Positions 43,780 through 51,876 of a stretch of DNA of 64,000 nucleotides are shown here, piece by piece (position 1 is the stretch's first letter; each line of letters opens with the position of its first letter). This DNA comes from Haloechinothrix halophila YIM 93223 (GTDB lineage: Bacteria; Actinomycetota; Actinomycetes; Mycobacteriales; Pseudonocardiaceae). The DNA is taken from assembly GCF_000504245.1 (NCBI RefSeq), contig NZ_KI632509.1, positions 371,723 through 435,722 of the forward strand. The letters run 5' to 3'. Made by a program: the position numbers and the translations under genes. The notes under the pieces are model-generated. The model saw only the letters and a list, made by a program, of their open reading frames with translations. It was not told the origin of the DNA and made no database searches.

Positions 43780-44607
43780 TCACCGCGCGGGCGACACTGG
43801 TACCGGCTCAGCGATCTGCTCCGTAACCACCGGCGTGTAGCCGACCCGCTGCCCCCTCCGATTCGGGTGGTACGACTCCAGGATCGGATAGGACAGCCCG
43901 TTCACCCACTCGACGTCGTCGCATACCGCGTGACCGGTGAACTCCTTACGGACGTCGACGTACTCGATGCCGCGCGCCCGCGCGCTCGACTCGATCGCCC
44001 TGGCCAGCCGGTCGGCGGACTTGTTCAGCTCGCGCTGCTCGCCGGGGCTGATCCGAGCGCCCGCGTTGCACTGTTCGCCGTTGAACAATCGGGGGTAGCC
44101 AACCGCGACAACCTGCGCCTGCGGCGCGCGGGTGACGATGTCGGCGTAGAGCGCGTCGAGCCTGTCTGGCAGCACATCGCGGATCTTGCGGTTGGCCTCG
44201 TCGATCTCGTCCCAGCAGGTGTAGGGCCACGGCCGCGCGCAGGCGGTGAGCACCGATACGAAGCCGATGTCGTTGCCACCGACCTGCACGGTGACGTACT
44301 CGGTGTCGCCACCCACGCTGCCGAGCTGCTTGTTCCGCACGTCAGCGACCCGGGAGCCAGAACAGGCCGCGAACGTCAGCGCCGCGCCGACCTCGGCAGC
44401 GACCCGCACCGGGTAGGCGTGTGGCGAGCGATAACAGTCGCCGCTGTCGTCGTAGTACGCCCTGGTGCCGACGCCGGACGCGTAGGAGTCGCCGAGCGCG
44501 GTGTAGTCCACCGGCTCCGCCGCGCCCTGCCCCGGCAGGACGAACATCGATCCGACTACCGCCATCACCGTGAGGACCACCTGGTAAGCGCGTCGATGTG
44601 TGCCCAT
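43780..44607 (-). CDS. Secreted SGNH/GDSL hydrolase
   Basis: The 275-residue exported esterase or lipase has a signal peptide (residues 1-30, GSMFVLPGQGAAEP). Block I is YTALGDSYASGVGTR with catalytic Ser near 41, the Gly block is near residue 80, block III is VQVGGNDIGF with Asn, and block V is ESYHPNRRGQ with catalytic His. Several Cys residues (DCYRSPHAYP; AACSGS; CARPWPYTCWDE) are arranged as in the disulfide-containing actinobacterial lipases of the Streptomyces type. The substrate could be a lipid ester or an acylated wall glycan. It is divergent from DUF6541 gene 2 with a 205-bp gap. Confidence 0.9.
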   Translation of the reverse strand: MGTHRRAYQVVLTVMAVVGSMFVLPGQGAAEPVDYTALGDSYASGVGTRAYYDDSGDCYRSPHAYPVRVAAEVGAALTFAACSGSRVADVRNKQLGSVGGDTEYVTVQVGGNDIGFVSVLTACARPWPYTCWDEIDEANRKIRDVLPDRLDALYADIVTRAPQAQVVAVGYPRLFNGEQCNAGARISPGEQRELNKSADRLARAIESSARARGIEYVDVRKEFTGHAVCDDVEWVNGLSYPILESYHPNRRGQRVGYTPVVTEQIAEPVPVSPAR

Positions 44608-44812
44608 ATCGGCCCCCTCTAACGGCGTTAACGCGGCAGCGCCTTCTCAGCGTGCGCCCCCGTTCGCGGCAAGGCAATCGTCCGAACGCCTGACGTCACC
44701 CGGCGCGAGCCAATCTCTTTTCACCCGTTCGTGCGGACCGATTCGACAAACCAATGTAGTTCCGCAATCTTGGTCTAACTGGCGTAATACTGCGTCCTTC
44801 TAGACGCGTCTC

Positions 44813-46948
44813 ATGGCGGCCGTAAGCACTAACCCCGATGGAGCTGCGTTGCCGATCGCACTAAGCCCTGGCGTGGCCGTGGTGGTCATCGCGCTCACCA
44901 TCGCGCTGCTGTTCGTGCCCGGGCTCCTCACCGCAGCGGCGCTCGGGCTTCGCGGCTGGCTACTCGCCGCGAGTGCCCCGCTCATCACCTACGCCTCGGT
45001 CGGCATCGCTGGTCCGTGGCTCGCGATCGCTGGCATTCCGTTCACCGTCACGACATTCGTGCTCGCGGTGCTCGTGATCGTCGCGGCCTGCGCCGGTATC
45101 GGGTTGCTGCATCGCAGGCGAGCGGCGATGTTCCGCTGGAGCAGGGGCGACGACGCAGGCTCGCCGTGGCAGCACACGGCGCACATCGCCGTCCTCGGCT
45201 GCGTGCTGGCCGCGGCGGCCATCGGCGGATACACCGTGTTGAGCGGCATGGGCAGCCTGGCGACTATTCCGCAGGACTGGGACGCCGCTTACCACGCCAA
45301 CGGCATCCGCTACATCGCCGAGTCACACGACAGCAGCCTCATCGGCATGGGCGCACTGAACAAGTACGGCGACGGCACCGCGCTGTTCTACCCGAACGCC
45401 TACCACCTCGTCGGCACGCTGGTGTACCAGCTGAGCGGCGTCTCGATCGCGGCAGTGCTCAACGCACACGCGGTGCTGCTGCCGGGGCTGCTCGCGCTCG
45501 CACTGGTCGCGATGATCCGGCAGTTCCGGGGCAGGGCGGTATTCGCCGGGTTCACCGCCTTGCTCGTGATCGCCCCAGTGACGCTGCTGTACGCCTCGCT
45601 CGAGCGAGGACCGCTGCTGACCTTCCTGACCGGACTCGCGCTGCTGCCGGTCGGGATCGCCGCGCTGCGACGGCTCCTGACGCACCCTGGCCTCGCCACG
45701 GCGGCCGTCAGCGTGCTCGTGCTGATTGGCCTGCTCGCCATCCACCCGTCGACGCTGTTCACCGGGTTGGTGTTCGGCGTGCCACTGCTGGTGCAGCACT
45801 GGCTCACCACGCGGCCGCAGCGCATGCGGGCGCGAACCATCGCCACCGATCTGGTCGCACTGGGCGGGGTCGCGGCGATGACCGCGCTGCTTGCCGCGCC
45901 ACACCTGATCGGCGCGCTGACCCGGCCCTCCCCCAACGGGCCCGTCACCTGGCCCGCGGACCTGGACATCCAGGGCGCGGCAGGCGCGCTGCTGGTGTTC
46001 CAGCACGACCAGCCGTTGCCGCAACTGTGGCTCGGCGCGGCTCTCCTGCTCGGGCTGGTCCTCATCCGCAGGCTCGGCGAACTGCGGTGGCTCGGTGCGA
46101 CCGCGCTGCTGACGAGCCTGGCCTGGATCGTCGTCTCGACGTCGGACGCGCCGACTGTCATCGCGCTCAGCCAACCGCTGTGGAACGACCCATGGCGGTT
46201 CATGGCACTGGCGGCGCTGCCGCTCACTGTGCTCGCGGCGCACGGGCTCGCCGAGTCGCAGGCGATGGCACGCCCGGTCGCCATGCGGGTGGCTGACCGG
46301 ATCGCGGCGGGCGTCCGGCGCGGCGTCGCAAGCATCCGGCATGGCAACGGCGACGCGAGCGTCGGCACGGCCAGCGTCCCGCGTGCCTGGGTCGCCGGTG
46401 GCCTCGCGGTCGCCGTGCTCGCTGGCTTCGCCGGAGTGACCGGGCTCTTCTACACCGCACCGAACGCCACGGTCGTCGGCAAGGGCTACGACATGGACGT
46501 CAGCGAGCGCGTGAGCACGGCCGAGGTGGCCGCCATGCGAAAGCTCGGCGAGCTGGCCGCCCCAGGCGAGTGGGCGATGAACGACCGGTTCGACGGCACG
46601 GTGTGGACGTACGCGATCAGCGGCGTGCGCACCGTCGCGGCCCACTACGACAAGCGACGCGCCCCGAGCGAGGCACGACTTCTCTCCCAGCGGTTCAAGG
46701 ACTACGGCACCAGCCCCGCCGTGCGGGCGGCGGCCGCGGAGTTGAACGTGCGGTGGCTGATCATCGGCAAGCGCGGCTTCGTCCGCGAGGAGAAGCGCAG
46801 GATCGATGGGCTCACCGGCCACGCGGCCCTGCCGTTCCTGACGAAGGTGTACGAGAACGACGGCGCGGTCATCTACCGACTGGACCGCATGGACACCCCG
46901 TACGAGTTCACCTCGGCGCGACTTGGCGCAACGCCGACCGTGCGCTGA
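44813..46948 (+). CDS. DUF6541 multi-pass membrane protein 2
   Basis: The 711-residue protein is a paralogue of the protein at 34832. The conserved luminal motif is DWDAAYHANGIRYIAES (about residues 155-171), and FYPNAYHLVGTLVYQLSGVS follows in the same place as in copy 1. About a dozen transmembrane helices precede a soluble C-terminal domain (AAPGEWAMNDRFDGTVWTYAIS). The layout fits a GT-C-like glycosyltransferase acting on the outer face with a polyprenyl-phosphate sugar. Its 3' end overlaps the convergent YbhN-like gene by 41 bp. With the neighbouring flippase-like and GT4 genes it could form one glycan-modifying unit; this is an inference. Confidence 0.75.
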   Translation: MAAVSTNPDGAALPIALSPGVAVVVIALTIALLFVPGLLTAAALGLRGWLLAASAPLITYASVGIAGPWLAIAGIPFTVTTFVLAVLVIVAACAGIGLLHRRRAAMFRWSRGDDAGSPWQHTAHIAVLGCVLAAAAIGGYTVLSGMGSLATIPQDWDAAYHANGIRYIAESHDSSLIGMGALNKYGDGTALFYPNAYHLVGTLVYQLSGVSIAAVLNAHAVLLPGLLALALVAMIRQFRGRAVFAGFTALLVIAPVTLLYASLERGPLLTFLTGLALLPVGIAALRRLLTHPGLATAAVSVLVLIGLLAIHPSTLFTGLVFGVPLLVQHWLTTRPQRMRARTIATDLVALGGVAAMTALLAAPHLIGALTRPSPNGPVTWPADLDIQGAAGALLVFQHDQPLPQLWLGAALLLGLVLIRRLGELRWLGATALLTSLAWIVVSTSDAPTVIALSQPLWNDPWRFMALAALPLTVLAAHGLAESQAMARPVAMRVADRIAAGVRRGVASIRHGNGDASVGTASVPRAWVAGGLAVAVLAGFAGVTGLFYTAPNATVVGKGYDMDVSERVSTAEVAAMRKLGELAAPGEWAMNDRFDGTVWTYAISGVRTVAAHYDKRRAPSEARLLSQRFKDYGTSPAVRAAAAELNVRWLIIGKRGFVREEKRRIDGLTGHAALPFLTKVYENDGAVIYRLDRMDTPYEFTSARLGATPTVR

Positions 46949-47888
46949 TCGCCGCACCACCCGCGGTGATCAGGTCGGCGACCAGGAACATCACCCGGGA
47001 GACGGCGGCGAACGCGAGCGCCTCCACCTGACCGATACCGGCCGCCACCAGCACCGCGACGATCACGACCTCCCTGGCACCGGCTCCGGCAGGGAAGATG
47101 AACGCGACGGTGCCCGCCGTCATCGCCAGCGCCATCGCGCCGACGCACAGCGCGAGCCCGGTCCAGCCGGGCGCACCAACGGAGTTCGCCAGCAACCACA
47201 GGTGCACACCGTGCAGCACCTTCGCGACACCGGACGCGCCGAGCGTCTTCCCGACCATCGCGCCGCTGAGCGTGTACTCCAGCGCTGGCTTGCGCAGCAG
47301 CCGCAGCATCAGCGACGTCCCGAAGGTCAGCACGCGCGGATGCAGCGCGACCAGCCCGATCGGGATCAGCGCGAGCATCCAGCGCGCGTTCGGGCTGGTG
47401 TCGAAGATGACTGGCAGCGCGATCAGGCCAGCGACCATCGCCGACACCATGATCACGCCGAGGTGTAGCAGCGAGGCCACGAACACCCGCGTCCGTGCGA
47501 GACCGGCCTGCTTGCCGAGCTCCATCTGCAGCAGGTAGCCCCACACCGAGCCGGGCACGTACTTGCCGAGCTGGCCGACCAGGAAGATTTGCGAGCACCG
47601 CCGGTACCCGACCGGGGTGCCAAGGTGGTCGATGATCACCTGCCAGCCGTAGACGGTCGCCGCGAGCGAGGCCATCACCATCAGCTGCGACAACACGGCT
47701 GATTCCCACGGAATGTCACCGAGCGTCGCCCAGAACTCCGTCCAGTGCTGGCTGAGCTGGTAGACCGCGAACCCGATGACAACCGCGATGGCCAGCCAGC
47801 GCAGCCCGTTGACGACCTGTGTCCTGCCGAGGGACACCTGGCGGGTCTTCGGCGCCGCCCCCTTCGATGTGGCCGGTCGCTCGGTCAT
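46908..47888 (-). CDS. YbhN/LPG-synthase-TM-like flippase-type membrane protein
   Basis: The 326-residue protein has about eight transmembrane helices and belongs to the lysylphosphatidylglycerol synthase transmembrane (UPF0104/YbhN) family. The motif GQLGKYVPGSVWGYLLQMELGKQAG (about residues 93-118) is the family signature, and VAFIFPAGAGAREVVIVAVLV the second. Such proteins without a synthase domain often sit beside glycosyltransferases and are suspected lipid-sugar flippases. The ATG at 47888 overlaps the LpxA-like gene stop by 4 bp (ATGA), so these are coupled. The GT4 gene is 8 bp further upstream, making an operon GT4-LpxA-YbhN. Confidence 0.82.
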   Translation of the reverse strand: MTERPATSKGAAPKTRQVSLGRTQVVNGLRWLAIAVVIGFAVYQLSQHWTEFWATLGDIPWESAVLSQLMVMASLAATVYGWQVIIDHLGTPVGYRRCSQIFLVGQLGKYVPGSVWGYLLQMELGKQAGLARTRVFVASLLHLGVIMVSAMVAGLIALPVIFDTSPNARWMLALIPIGLVALHPRVLTFGTSLMLRLLRKPALEYTLSGAMVGKTLGASGVAKVLHGVHLWLLANSVGAPGWTGLALCVGAMALAMTAGTVAFIFPAGAGAREVVIVAVLVAAGIGQVEALAFAAVSRVMFLVADLITAGGAAISARSALRQVAPR

Positions 47889-48613
47889 TCCGCTAACGCC
47901 TCCCCGGTCGACTCCCACTTTCTGACCAGGGCGGTCACCTCGGCGGGCAAGTCACCGTCCGCGACGTCCCACGGTCGCTGTTCTTTGATGCACGACTCCA
48001 GCCGCGTGCTCACGTCGTCGGCTACGCCGCTACGGGACAGCCCGACGGTGTTCACGCCAGTGACTCGCGCTGGCACACCGACGCTGACGCTGAACGGACC
48101 GATGTCGCCGCGCACGACAGCGCCCATGCCGACCATCGCGCCCGGCCCGATCTTGCCGCGCTGATGCACGGTCACGCCGAGCCCGAGGTTGGCCAGCGAC
48201 CAGACCTCGCTGTGCCCGCCGACGACGACGTTCGAGCCAAGGGTGACGTCGTCACCGATCACGCAGTCGTGGGCGACGTGGCTGCCGCGCAGGAAGTACC
48301 CATGGCTGCCGATGTCCGTGCTGTGCTGGGTGCCCTGATGCGCGCTGAAGTACTCGCGGATGCGGTTGCCGTCGCCGATAGTGACGCCGTGGCCATCGAC
48401 GTCCGGGTCGCCGGTCAGCTCGTCGTCCCACGCGGCGGGGTGGGAGGCAGCGCGGTGCGACGCCGGGGTGCCGATCGTGACGTGCGGTCCGATCCAGTTG
48501 CCCGAGCCGATGACGGCGGGACCGACGATGACGGCGAACGGGCCGATGACGTTGTCGTCGCCAAGCGAGACCCCGTCACCGATGACGGCGCTCGGGTGGA
48601 TGCGGTTACCCAC
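47885..48613 (-). CDS. LpxA-like left-handed beta-helix acyltransferase
   Basis: The 242-residue protein is made of hexapeptide repeats (left-handed beta helix) followed by a short helical end. The block GSHVAHDCVIGDDVTLGSNV carries His112, His115 and Asp116, matching the catalytic His and neighbours of E. coli LpxA (HIAHDC), and VGGHSEV, VHQ and GVNTVGLSRSG follow in the same order as in LpxA. LpxA proteins acylate UDP-GlcNAc or UDP-GlcNAc3N in lipid A synthesis, which this Gram-positive should not have. It may instead acetylate or acylate a sugar nucleotide made by the nearby oxidoreductase and aminotransferase. It is coupled to the YbhN-like gene. Confidence 0.82.
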   Translation of the reverse strand: MGNRIHPSAVIGDGVSLGDDNVIGPFAVIVGPAVIGSGNWIGPHVTIGTPASHRAASHPAAWDDELTGDPDVDGHGVTIGDGNRIREYFSAHQGTQHSTDIGSHGYFLRGSHVAHDCVIGDDVTLGSNVVVGGHSEVWSLANLGLGVTVHQRGKIGPGAMVGMGAVVRGDIGPFSVSVGVPARVTGVNTVGLSRSGVADDVSTRLESCIKEQRPWDVADGDLPAEVTALVRKWESTGEALAE

Positions 48614-48621
48614 GCGATCCC

Positions 48622-49803
48622 CTAACGTCCAGCGAGGCCGGTCAGTACCTCGATGTGCTTGTCGATGATCGCGGACATCGTGAAGTGCTGGTCGACGATC
48701 GAGGAGCCTTCTGCCGCCATGCGCCGCGACTCCTCCGGGTTGCGGATGGCCTCGACAAGCCGATCCGCGACGGGCTGCGGCGAGTCCTTCGGCACGAGGT
48801 GCATGTGGACCCTGTCGATGATCTTGATGTCGCCGAAGTGGTCCTCCTCGATCGCGGCCACCTGGGGTACCCCTGCCGCCAGTGTCTCAAGGCAGGCGGT
48901 GCCGAAACCGATGCCCTGCAAGCTGTGGCATTCGACGTCGGCGGCGGCGAGGTAGTGCGGCACGTCGGCCTTCGGCACGGCGCCGGTGGTGATGATCGCG
49001 TCGCGCACGCCCAATTCCTCGGCGCGGCGCAAGAAGGCGTCGTAGTAAATGCCGCCAACGATGACCAGCTTCGCGTCCGGGAGTTCGGCGAGCACCTGCG
49101 GCATCGACTCGACCAGCGTGACCCGGTCCCGCAGCGGGATGACATGACCGACGGACAGGATCATCGGCGCGTCGCCGATGCCCAGCTTCTCCCGCATCCG
49201 CCGCTGATCGCCGCCGCGTGTCCACTCCGGGTCGAGCCCGACCGGGATGTCCACGGTGCCGGACACCCCGCGGGCGTACCTGCGCTTGATGTAATCGTCC
49301 ATCAGGGAGTCCATGACGACGTGCATCGGCTTGTAGCGGCGCAGGATCGGGGCGACGAGGCAGGCATCCAGCGTGCTGAACACCGCCTGGTACATCGGCT
49401 TCGGGCTCTCCAATCTGGTGTGCACACTGAGCAGCACAGGAACGCCATTGCGCCGGGCCCACATGCCGGTGGCCCAGGTCAGGTCGAAGAACTGGCCGTG
49501 CTGGTGGATCACGTCGGGCTGGAAGCCACCGAGCAGTGTGCGGAGCCTGCGTGGCAACGACGGGCGGGTGGCGAAGGTGATGTCGAAGTTGACGGCGAGC
49601 TTCGTCTTGGGCAAGCGCGCGGCGGGCAGCCGCACGATCCGGACGCCGTCGACCTCCTCTTCGGCGGGCGCACCCGGGTACTCGGCGGTGATGACCAGGA
49701 CGTCGTGGCCCCGCGCGACGTAACCCTTCGCGAGCGACTCAGCCATGTGCGCGCTGCCGCCCACCCGTGGCGGGTAGAAGTTGTTGACGACGGCGATCCT
49801 CAT
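48622..49803 (-). CDS. Family-4 glycosyltransferase
   Basis: The 393-residue GT-B enzyme has the N-terminal Gly-rich loop of GT4 proteins (FYPPRVGGSAHMAESLAKGY, residues 9-28), HQHGQFFDLTWATG mid-domain, and the donor-binding domain from about residue 205 with SVGHVIPLRDRVTLVE. GIGFGTACLETLAAGVPQVA is the EX7E-type motif region, with Gly-Thr in place of the usual first Glu, which is worth noting. It leads an operon with the LpxA-like and YbhN-like genes. It probably adds a sugar to a lipid-linked intermediate at the inner face. Donor and acceptor cannot be deduced. Confidence 0.85.
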   Translation of the reverse strand: MRIAVVNNFYPPRVGGSAHMAESLAKGYVARGHDVLVITAEYPGAPAEEEVDGVRIVRLPAARLPKTKLAVNFDITFATRPSLPRRLRTLLGGFQPDVIHQHGQFFDLTWATGMWARRNGVPVLLSVHTRLESPKPMYQAVFSTLDACLVAPILRRYKPMHVVMDSLMDDYIKRRYARGVSGTVDIPVGLDPEWTRGGDQRRMREKLGIGDAPMILSVGHVIPLRDRVTLVESMPQVLAELPDAKLVIVGGIYYDAFLRRAEELGVRDAIITTGAVPKADVPHYLAAADVECHSLQGIGFGTACLETLAAGVPQVAAIEEDHFGDIKIIDRVHMHLVPKDSPQPVADRLVEAIRNPEESRRMAAEGSSIVDQHFTMSAIIDKHIEVLTGLAGR

Positions 49804-49929
49804 GCGCGCTCCGAATCTGCTCGATTACGGTTCTGTCCGATAAACGCCCAGGCAGACGATATGCGTCATGGTCACGACAACCACACGCGGGTCGTGGCAC
49901 CTCGGCCTCTCGCTATAGGCTGCGGTGCC

Positions 49930-51111
49930 GTGCGCACCATCGCAGTGATCGGCGGCGGGATCATCGGGCTCGCGGTCGCGCGCGAGCTGACGCGACGTGG
50001 CAACCAGGTCACGGTGCTGGAGAAGGAAGACCGGCTCGCCACGCACCAGACCGGCAACAACTCCAACGTCGCGCACGCCGGGTTGTACTACCCGCCTGGG
50101 TCGTTCAAGGCGCGGATGTCCGTCGCTGGAAATCAGTCGATCGTGCGATACGCCCGCGAGCGTGGGGTCGACGTCGACGTCTGCGGCAAGCTCGTTGTGG
50201 CGACCTCCGATGCCGAACTGCCCGCGCTGCACCGGCTCGCGGAACGGGCGAACGCCAACGGCGTGCCCGCGAAGCTGATCGACCCCGCTGAGGCGAGCGA
50301 GTACGAGCCCGAGGTTGCCTGCGTCAAGGCACTGCGGGTGGAGTCCACCGCCGTGATCGACTTCCCTGGCGTGTGCCACGCGCTCGCGGCCGACCTGGCG
50401 GAGTCCGGTGCGGACGTCCGACTCGGTACCCGGGTGCATGCGATCAGCAGGCGAGTATCTGGCGGCGTCGAACTGCACACGTCGTCCGGCCCGGTGAAGG
50501 CGGACGCATTGGTCAACTGCGCCGGGCTGCACGCGGACCGCATCGCCCGGCTCGCGGGGCTCACCCCGCGCACCCAGATCGTGCCGTTCAGGGGCGAGTA
50601 CTACGAACTGCGGCCGGAGCGCAGGGACTTGGTGCGGGGGCTGATCTACCCGGTGCCCGATCCCGCGCTGCCATTTCTTGGCGTGCACCTGACCCGGATG
50701 CTGGACGGTTCGGTGCACGCCGGGCCGAACGCGGTGCTCGCGCTGCGTCGCGAGGGTTACCGCTGGAGCGACGTCAGCGTCCGGGACACCGCGGAAGCGC
50801 TGCGGTTTGGCGGGACGTGGCGACTGGCGTCGCGGTTCCGCGGCACCGCCGTCGAGGAGGTGCGGCGATCGCTGTCCCGGCGTCGGTTCGCGTCGAGCCT
50901 GGCGCGACTGGTGCCCGCGATCGGTCCGGACGACATCGTGCGGTGCGGGTCAGGGGTCAGGGCGCAGGCGCTACGTCCCGACGGCACGCTGGTCGAGGAC
51001 TTCCTGATCGAGCGCGTGTCGTATCAGGTTCACGTCCTCAACGCACCATCCCCGGCAGCCACCTGCGCCCTGGAAATCGCGAGCCACATCGCCTCCACCC
51101 TGGACAGCTGA
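49930..51111 (+). CDS. lhgO: L-2-hydroxyglutarate oxidase
   Basis: The 393-residue FAD enzyme should oxidise L-2-hydroxyglutarate to 2-oxoglutarate, passing electrons to the membrane quinone pool. The FAD motif IAVIGGGIIGLAVARELTRRG is at residues 4-24, then HQTGNNSNVAHAGLYYPPGS, a stretch typical of LhgO/YgaF proteins. VPFRGEYYELRPERRDLV and the C-terminal GSGVRAQALRPDGTLVEDF are further landmarks. The same frame is open far upstream but overlaps the GT4 gene on the other strand, so the GTG at 49930, where the FAD domain starts, is taken. It is divergent from the GT4 gene. A 21-bp-period array follows its stop codon. Confidence 0.9.
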   Translation: MRTIAVIGGGIIGLAVARELTRRGNQVTVLEKEDRLATHQTGNNSNVAHAGLYYPPGSFKARMSVAGNQSIVRYARERGVDVDVCGKLVVATSDAELPALHRLAERANANGVPAKLIDPAEASEYEPEVACVKALRVESTAVIDFPGVCHALAADLAESGADVRLGTRVHAISRRVSGGVELHTSSGPVKADALVNCAGLHADRIARLAGLTPRTQIVPFRGEYYELRPERRDLVRGLIYPVPDPALPFLGVHLTRMLDGSVHAGPNAVLALRREGYRWSDVSVRDTAEALRFGGTWRLASRFRGTAVEEVRRSLSRRRFASSLARLVPAIGPDDIVRCGSGVRAQALRPDGTLVEDFLIERVSYQVHVLNAPSPAATCALEIASHIASTLDS

Positions 51112-51129
51112 GCGCCCACCGCTACCCCG

Positions 51130-51204
51130 GCGAGTCGCACCGTATCCCGCGCGAGTCGCACCTTGCTGGCCACGAGTTGCACCTTATTCAGTGCGAGTCG
51201 CATG
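51130..51204 (+). repeat. 21-bp-period array 3 (four GCGAGTYGCACC units)
   Basis: Units GCGAGTCGCACC, GCGAGTCGCACC, ACGAGTTGCACC and GCGAGTCGCATG start at 51130, 51151, 51172 and 51193, exactly 21 bp apart. The array begins 19 bp after the stop codon of the L-2-hydroxyglutarate oxidase gene and has the same orientation. It ends before the convergent gene at 51228. Copy number, period and placement repeat those of arrays 1 and 2. Confidence 0.92.
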
Positions 51205-51227
51205 GTGCGGTGCCGTGCGTTCCGCGA

Positions 51228-51638
51228 TCAGCCGAGCACCGCGACGAACGTGCCGGAAATGTGGATCGTGCCGAACGAGACGTGGAACTGACCGTGAGCG
51301 TTACCGCTGATGAACGACGAGCCGCTGAACGTCCCGGTCAAGGTGGTGCCGGACGTGCCTTCAGCTGACCTGTCCAGGCCCTTGAGCTTGAGCTTCATCG
51401 TGCCCTTGCCGTTGCCATGCAGCTTGACTTTGCCGGAGAACGGCCCGCTGAGCGCGCCGAGGTGGCTGTTGCCGTGGCAGTGGCCGGACAGCTTGTGGTG
51501 GTGAAGCTGGTAGTTGCACATCAGCTGCGTACCCGCAGTCGGCCCGGCGGTCGCGGCGCTCGCGGACGGAACCAGCCCCGCCAACACGAGGACAAGCGCA
51601 CCGAGCAATGCGGTCAAAGCGCGGTTGACGTTTCGCAT
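51228..51638 (-). CDS. Small secreted Gly/Ser/His-rich beta protein
   Basis: The 136-residue exported protein has a clear signal peptide (ALTALLGALVLVLAGLVPSASA, residues 7-28 overall). The mature part has a short Cys/His-rich region (CNYQLHHHKLSGHCHGN) and then alternating Gly, Lys, Thr and hydrophobic residues (KVKLHGNGKGTMKLKLKG; TLTGTFSGSSFISGNAHG), which suggest a small beta-sheet domain. GGAGG lies six bases before the ATG at 51638. I do not recognise a family. Its size and composition resemble small exported proteins of unknown function in actinobacteria. It is convergent with the L-2-hydroxyglutarate oxidase gene. Confidence 0.7.
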   Translation of the reverse strand: MRNVNRALTALLGALVLVLAGLVPSASAATAGPTAGTQLMCNYQLHHHKLSGHCHGNSHLGALSGPFSGKVKLHGNGKGTMKLKLKGLDRSAEGTSGTTLTGTFSGSSFISGNAHGQFHVSFGTIHISGTFVAVLG

Positions 51639-51876
51639 GGCTGCCTCCAGGCTTGTGAGCTGCGGAAATCGATTTATCGAATGCCGCAAGCGTAGGTCGC
51701 ACAAGCCGTTCGGTTGCCTGAAAACCGCAAGATACACTCCGTAGAGTAAGACGACCACTCCTGTGTGTGACGGTCGTCCGCCGTAACAGGCGCCGAGATG
51801 CTGCGCGCTGGCCGCGCAACGTCATTGACCGCACGGAAGGAAACGGACTGTACGGACTCCTGGCGGGGCGCCGCCT

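Noticed and set aside
45323-46960. 545-residue minus-strand frame opposite DUF6541 gene 2
   Set aside because: It is Arg/Gln/His-rich shadow text with no domain; the plus-strand frame has a consistent transmembrane pattern shared with its paralogue.
48655-49929. Long N-terminal extension of the L-2-hydroxyglutarate oxidase frame
   Set aside because: The first 425 codons of the open frame are the antisense of the GT4 gene. The FAD-binding domain starts at the GTG at 49930.
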